Shown here piece after piece: positions 60,866 through 64,000 of a DNA stretch of 64,000 nt. The DNA lies in assembly GCA_964634605.1 (NCBI GenBank), contig CAZWLJ010000009.1, positions 1-64,000 on the forward strand, given 5' to 3'. The notes below the pieces were generated by a model. The model was not told the DNA's origin. It worked only from the letters and a program-made list of their open reading frames with translations, and made no database searches. Position 1 is the stretch's first letter. Every line of letters starts with the position of its first letter. The translations under genes were made by a program, and so were the position numbers. The stretch comes from UPXZ01 sp964634605 (GTDB lineage Bacteria > Bacteroidota > Bacteroidia > Bacteroidales > Paludibacteraceae).

Positions 60866-62299
60866 TTATTCAACTTTGATAGTTCTGATACGTCGATTGT
60901 CGCGATCGGCCACATAGAAAGTCTGGTTAATCTGGTCGTAAATAATTCCGAAAGGACCATCAAACTGGGAATCACGAAGTGCACCATCCGAATAGCCGGG
61001 ATTTTCAGGGCGACCGGCAAATGTAGATACCTGACCGGTGGGTGTAATTTTCCGGATACAGTTGTTTTCGCCATCACACAGATAAAAATTGTCTTCTTTA
61101 TCGAAAGCTCCCTGCTGCGGCTCCCTGAATTGTGTGTTCAGACCTACTCCGTCCAAAAATCCGGGTTTGTTTATCATTCCTACATAAGGTTGTGGTTTTT
61201 CAAAATTACTGGTTGAAAAATTGAATTCCATTCGTGCTATGTAATGTTTGTTTTTGCTCACGATGTATGCAAATTTACCACTGGGTGCTATTTGTATGTT
61301 GAACTCCCACTGATTGTCCTGAACAAGAAAGAAATAATTCAATCCTTCGGATCCGTTTGTATTATTTGCAGTAGCATTACCATATTTCCAGGGAATAGTA
61401 GAACGGTCTTTCACTTTATACACCTGCGATTTGTCATAACTATTAAACCAGTATTCGTTTGTAAGCGGGTGAACTGCTCCACCGTTACATTGTTTGTGAT
61501 TCATTACCGTTTTCCATGAATTACCAAACCGGTTGGTTAGCTTATTGCGTACAAGTATTATTGTACCAATATCTGTCCAGTTACCAGCATCATTGGCAAT
61601 AATCATTGTATCATAATCCAGAGTAAAAGCCAGGGTACGTGGACGACCTACCCCGTTTCCGGTTCGGAACAGAGTTTCAACTTTCTTTTCCTCCATATTG
61701 ATAAAACGCACTCCGTTATTTTCTTCGATCAGAAAAAAGTTTCGGGCAGTTCCCTCTGCTGTTTCTTTGTCAAAAGCAAGCCAGAATGGTGTTTGAAACT
61801 GAGCTTTCTCAAAATCTCCATCTACGATAGCCGTGTTTCCGTCCTGATCGGTAAATCCCAGAAAAGTTGAAACATTTTCAGTATAAGTATATTCAAATAG
61901 CTTGTCTGATATTACTTCCTTATCTTCAACTTTAACTGTTACATTTCCTGAATCAACATCTCCGCCATGAACTATTTCACTGCCTTTTAGTGATGGTACA
62001 ATACAATAAATAATTGTACCTTCATTATTAACTCCGATGACAGCTGCTTTTTTATCTTTGATAAAAACACTGATTTTAGATAAGTCTGCTCCAAAATTTT
62101 GCCCGTAAATGAGCATTTGGGAAGCCACCCTTCCACTATCCGGCGAAAACGAAGTAATAATAACCGGCTTGCTGGGGTCGTATTCAGTTTTTTTCTCTCC
62201 TTCATCAATCGGGTCATTACAAGCGCCCAAAAAAACAAACCCTGAAAAAAACACCAGCGAGATGTACCGGTAGATGTTCATTTTTCTTTTCTTTTTCAT
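60866..62299 (-). CDS. IPT/TIG and NHL-repeat lipoprotein
   Basis: The 477-aa lipoprotein (VFLGACNDP, Cys27) begins with an IPT/TIG immunoglobulin-like domain (about 42-140, SFSPDSGRVASQMLIYGQNF). An NHL-type beta-propeller follows (about 150-477), with clear repeats such as FREPQQGAFDKEDNFYLCD, NCIRKITPTGQVSTFAGRP and QTFYVADRDNRRIRTIKVE. Such proteins accompany susC/susD pairs and are thought to bind glycan or structure the surface complex. The gene lies 17 bases upstream of susC, probably in the same transcript. A second ATG at residue 7 is an equally plausible start. Confidence 0.87.
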   Translation of the reverse strand: MKKKRKMNIYRYISLVFFSGFVFLGACNDPIDEGEKKTEYDPSKPVIITSFSPDSGRVASQMLIYGQNFGADLSKISVFIKDKKAAVIGVNNEGTIIYCIVPSLKGSEIVHGGDVDSGNVTVKVEDKEVISDKLFEYTYTENVSTFLGFTDQDGNTAIVDGDFEKAQFQTPFWLAFDKETAEGTARNFFLIEENNGVRFINMEEKKVETLFRTGNGVGRPRTLAFTLDYDTMIIANDAGNWTDIGTIILVRNKLTNRFGNSWKTVMNHKQCNGGAVHPLTNEYWFNSYDKSQVYKVKDRSTIPWKYGNATANNTNGSEGLNYFFLVQDNQWEFNIQIAPSGKFAYIVSKNKHYIARMEFNFSTSNFEKPQPYVGMINKPGFLDGVGLNTQFREPQQGAFDKEDNFYLCDGENNCIRKITPTGQVSTFAGRPENPGYSDGALRDSQFDGPFGIIYDQINQTFYVADRDNRRIRTIKVE

Positions 62300-62348
62300 G
62301 TTTTTCGATTTTTAATAATGTGAGTTTGATAAACTTCGATATACTTTC

Positions 62349-64000
62349 TTACTTTTTTGAAGAATTTACTTTGTCAAATAACATTTTCATATAATAACCT
62401 CCGATTACCGAACGGGCTTTGAATCCGACCATACGGCCTGTGACAGTTTCGTGCCAGTCGCTCAGCGGAACGCGGGAGGTTGTTTCGTTCGCATACTTAT
62501 AAATTGGTGCAAATAATTTTTTAAATGAATTATCGTTGGGCGACATGCACGCTGTCCACATTATCCAGTCAGATTTGGTATATTCTCTTCTGGAGTCGAG
62601 GGGTAACCCGTATGTGTTTTGTTTTGTCAGGTAAAATGCTGTCTCTGTTTCCAGAATTTGAGGATCAAAAATGCCCAGGTTGAATAATTTATCCCAAACC
62701 ATGTTGTATTTTTGACTCCAGGTGCCGGATTTGTCAAAAGCCAGCTTATAATGATCTCCATCTTTAGCCATCATCTGCCAGGATTGAGCCATTAATTTAG
62801 CCTGATTGATATATTTTTCACCTTCAGTCGTTTTACCGGCCATTTTAGCCATGTATCCATATCCTGCAATGCCTAGAATTGCTTTTACCGAAAGATTGGC
62901 ATTGTGAGCCATGTGACCGGCAAAGTCGTCGGTGCAAAGCTGATTTTCAGGATCCAATCCTTTCTCAACCAGATAATCAGCCCAGGTAGTCAGTGTTTCC
63001 CAATGTTTGAGCGCATAATCTGCATTCCCTTCTATCAAACTAATTGCTGTGGCTAATATCAGCATATTTCCGCTTTCTTCTACCGGCATATCATCACCGT
63101 ACACTTGTCCGTTAGCAACCGGATAAGTACCAATATCGTGTGCAGCAAATGGTTTTGTCCATCTTCCGCTTTCACTGTAGTAGAATATCGGATTCATCAT
63201 TCCTTTCATCAGTTCAGGATTGTAAATCAAAAAAAGCGGAGCTGAAGGATAAGTCAGATCAACGGTATTGATGCAGCCGTTACTGTTATTTTCTTTCGAA
63301 AGGAAAAGTAAATTTCCTTCTTCATCTTTTATTAGTTTATGTGCTGCTATAGTGTGTCTGTATGCTAACGCGCAAAGTTCTGCATATTCTTTGCCACCGG
63401 CTTTAGTGGCATCATTCATCATGCTTAGGTCGAACTCCCTGCATTTTGTTAAAATTTCGGGGTAATTTGATTTTGCCCGTTCAAATGCCTGAAAAATATC
63501 TACTTTCCCGTCGTGTTTCCAATATGCCGGTCGTTGCCTGAAAAAATATTCAATAGCAAACACATCATCGTAGCCTAGCATCAGAAATCCTGATTTTCCC
63601 TCTTTATTTATCACTCCGATATTATCCGTATAAGCCAACACCGGCATCGATTCAGTCATATCAGATATAATTTTACCAGCTGGTCTGTCTGTCAGAAGTT
63701 TACCGGTTTCAACAAATGATTGTTTCATATCGAAATAATTTCCGATATTCCAGTCTTTGTTTTGGTTATTATCTGATGCCAGGTAAGCATATCCCCAGTC
63801 AATGCGAACACCATCGCCGGGGCGTTTCAGAATAGGTTGATTAATTGTACCGGTTTTCAGGTAAACCAGTCCGTTTTTTTCTACTCTTTCAGAAACTACC
63901 CGCTGCGACAGATCGTTAACTGCTAACTGTGGAGTAGTTTCAATATAGATTTGTACATCGTGATTTTTATTGTCAGTAGCTCGTACCCGGTAGGTAATAT
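62349..64000 (-). CDS. DUF4965/DUF1793-family protein, second copy, cut by the window edge
   Basis: The C-terminal 550 residues are present. An ATG at 63728 is internal: the frame stays open to the right edge with no stop, and that upstream segment (VYLKTGTINQPILKRP, DGVRIDWGYAYLASDN) lines up with the other copy at 40441-42933 (LIYLKTGSLEQPVLRK). So the gene starts outside the window. The catalytic-like C-terminal blocks PFAAHDIGTYPVANGQ, PVEESGNMLIL and DDFAGHMAHNANLSVKA match the other copy closely. It lies 49 bases before the IPT/NHL gene, so it may head this part of the PUL. Family and activity are as for the paralogue, and the activity is not established. Confidence 0.88.
   Translation of the reverse strand, partial: ITYRVRATDNKNHDVQIYIETTPQLAVNDLSQRVVSERVEKNGLVYLKTGTINQPILKRPGDGVRIDWGYAYLASDNNQNKDWNIGNYFDMKQSFVETGKLLTDRPAGKIISDMTESMPVLAYTDNIGVINKEGKSGFLMLGYDDVFAIEYFFRQRPAYWKHDGKVDIFQAFERAKSNYPEILTKCREFDLSMMNDATKAGGKEYAELCALAYRHTIAAHKLIKDEEGNLLFLSKENNSNGCINTVDLTYPSAPLFLIYNPELMKGMMNPIFYYSESGRWTKPFAAHDIGTYPVANGQVYGDDMPVEESGNMLILATAISLIEGNADYALKHWETLTTWADYLVEKGLDPENQLCTDDFAGHMAHNANLSVKAILGIAGYGYMAKMAGKTTEGEKYINQAKLMAQSWQMMAKDGDHYKLAFDKSGTWSQKYNMVWDKLFNLGIFDPQILETETAFYLTKQNTYGLPLDSRREYTKSDWIMWTACMSPNDNSFKKLFAPIYKYANETTSRVPLSDWHETVTGRMVGFKARSVIGGYYMKMLFDKVNSSKK

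Noticed and set aside
63728..63728. ATG at 63728 as the start of the second DUF4965 gene
   Set aside because: The frame is open to the window edge and the upstream translation matches the paralogue, so this Met is internal and the gene is cut by the window.
1..64000. CRISPR arrays, insertion sequences, tRNA or rRNA genes
   Set aside because: No spaced direct repeats, transposase frames, terminal inverted repeats or tRNA-like folds were seen by eye; a tRNA scan would be decisive.

Overview
The window comes from a Bacteroidota chromosome, most likely order Bacteroidales. The evidence is a SusC/SusD pair, several proteins with type IX secretion (T9SS) C-terminal sorting domains, Bacteroidota-style promoters (-7 TAnnTTTG), an M56/BlaR1-TonB protein, and str and S10 ribosomal genes run together. 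The genus cannot be fixed from this sequence. No tRNA, rRNA, CRISPR array, insertion sequence or phage gene was seen.

Bases 1-13.5k (minus strand) are housekeeping. The order in the transcribed direction is rpsL-rpsG-fusA-rpsJ-rplC (rplC runs off the left edge), a T9SS-exported endonuclease I, and a three-gene unit of an E2-like acyltransferase, agmatine deiminase and N-carbamoylputrescine amidase (agmatine to putrescine). Then come recQ and an lrgA-lrgB pair.

Bases 13.7k-18.3k hold a small regulatory cluster: a secreted TonB-C-domain protein, a BlaR1-like M56 peptidase fused to two TonB C-terminal domains and a SusC-plug-like segment, a BlaI repressor, and a TPR protein. A 36-bp element containing a palindrome, 34/36 identical between copies, overlaps the promoter of both blaI-blaR1 and the TPR gene. 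This points to one BlaI regulon. Bases 18.4k-22.7k (plus strand) carry a T9SS subtilase overlapping xseA, then nhaA. A broken DUF4886 gene follows on the minus strand.

Bases 23.7k-64k form one large polysaccharide utilization locus (PUL), all on the minus strand. In transcribed order it holds: a DUF4965-family protein (cut by the right edge), an IPT/NHL lipoprotein, SusC, SusD, a DUF1735-like lipoprotein, a 1775-aa multidomain GH2, an SGNH-LamG protein, a serine-type sulfatase, a GH76 nested in a GLUG beta-helix, a second DUF4965 protein, a GH43-discoidin-CotH kinase fusion, a GxGYxYP-PA14 protein, a GH92, a DUF418 membrane protein, a ricin-GH76-CBM protein, a GH127 and a small GH2. It ends at an intrinsic terminator near 23.66k. 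GH76 plus GH92 point to an alpha-mannan core. The GH92 has Gln where the general acid Glu is expected, which fits removal of mannose from a phosphodiester cap. GH127, GH43, GH2 and the sulfatase suggest arabinose-like, galactose/uronate-like and sulfate decorations. No PUL regulator (hybrid two-component system, ECF sigma or SusR) lies in the window.

The most unusual items are the BlaI two-target regulon, the BlaR1-TonB-plug fusion, the GH92 Glu-to-Gln change, the GH76 inserted in a GLUG domain, and the GH43-CotH fusion.
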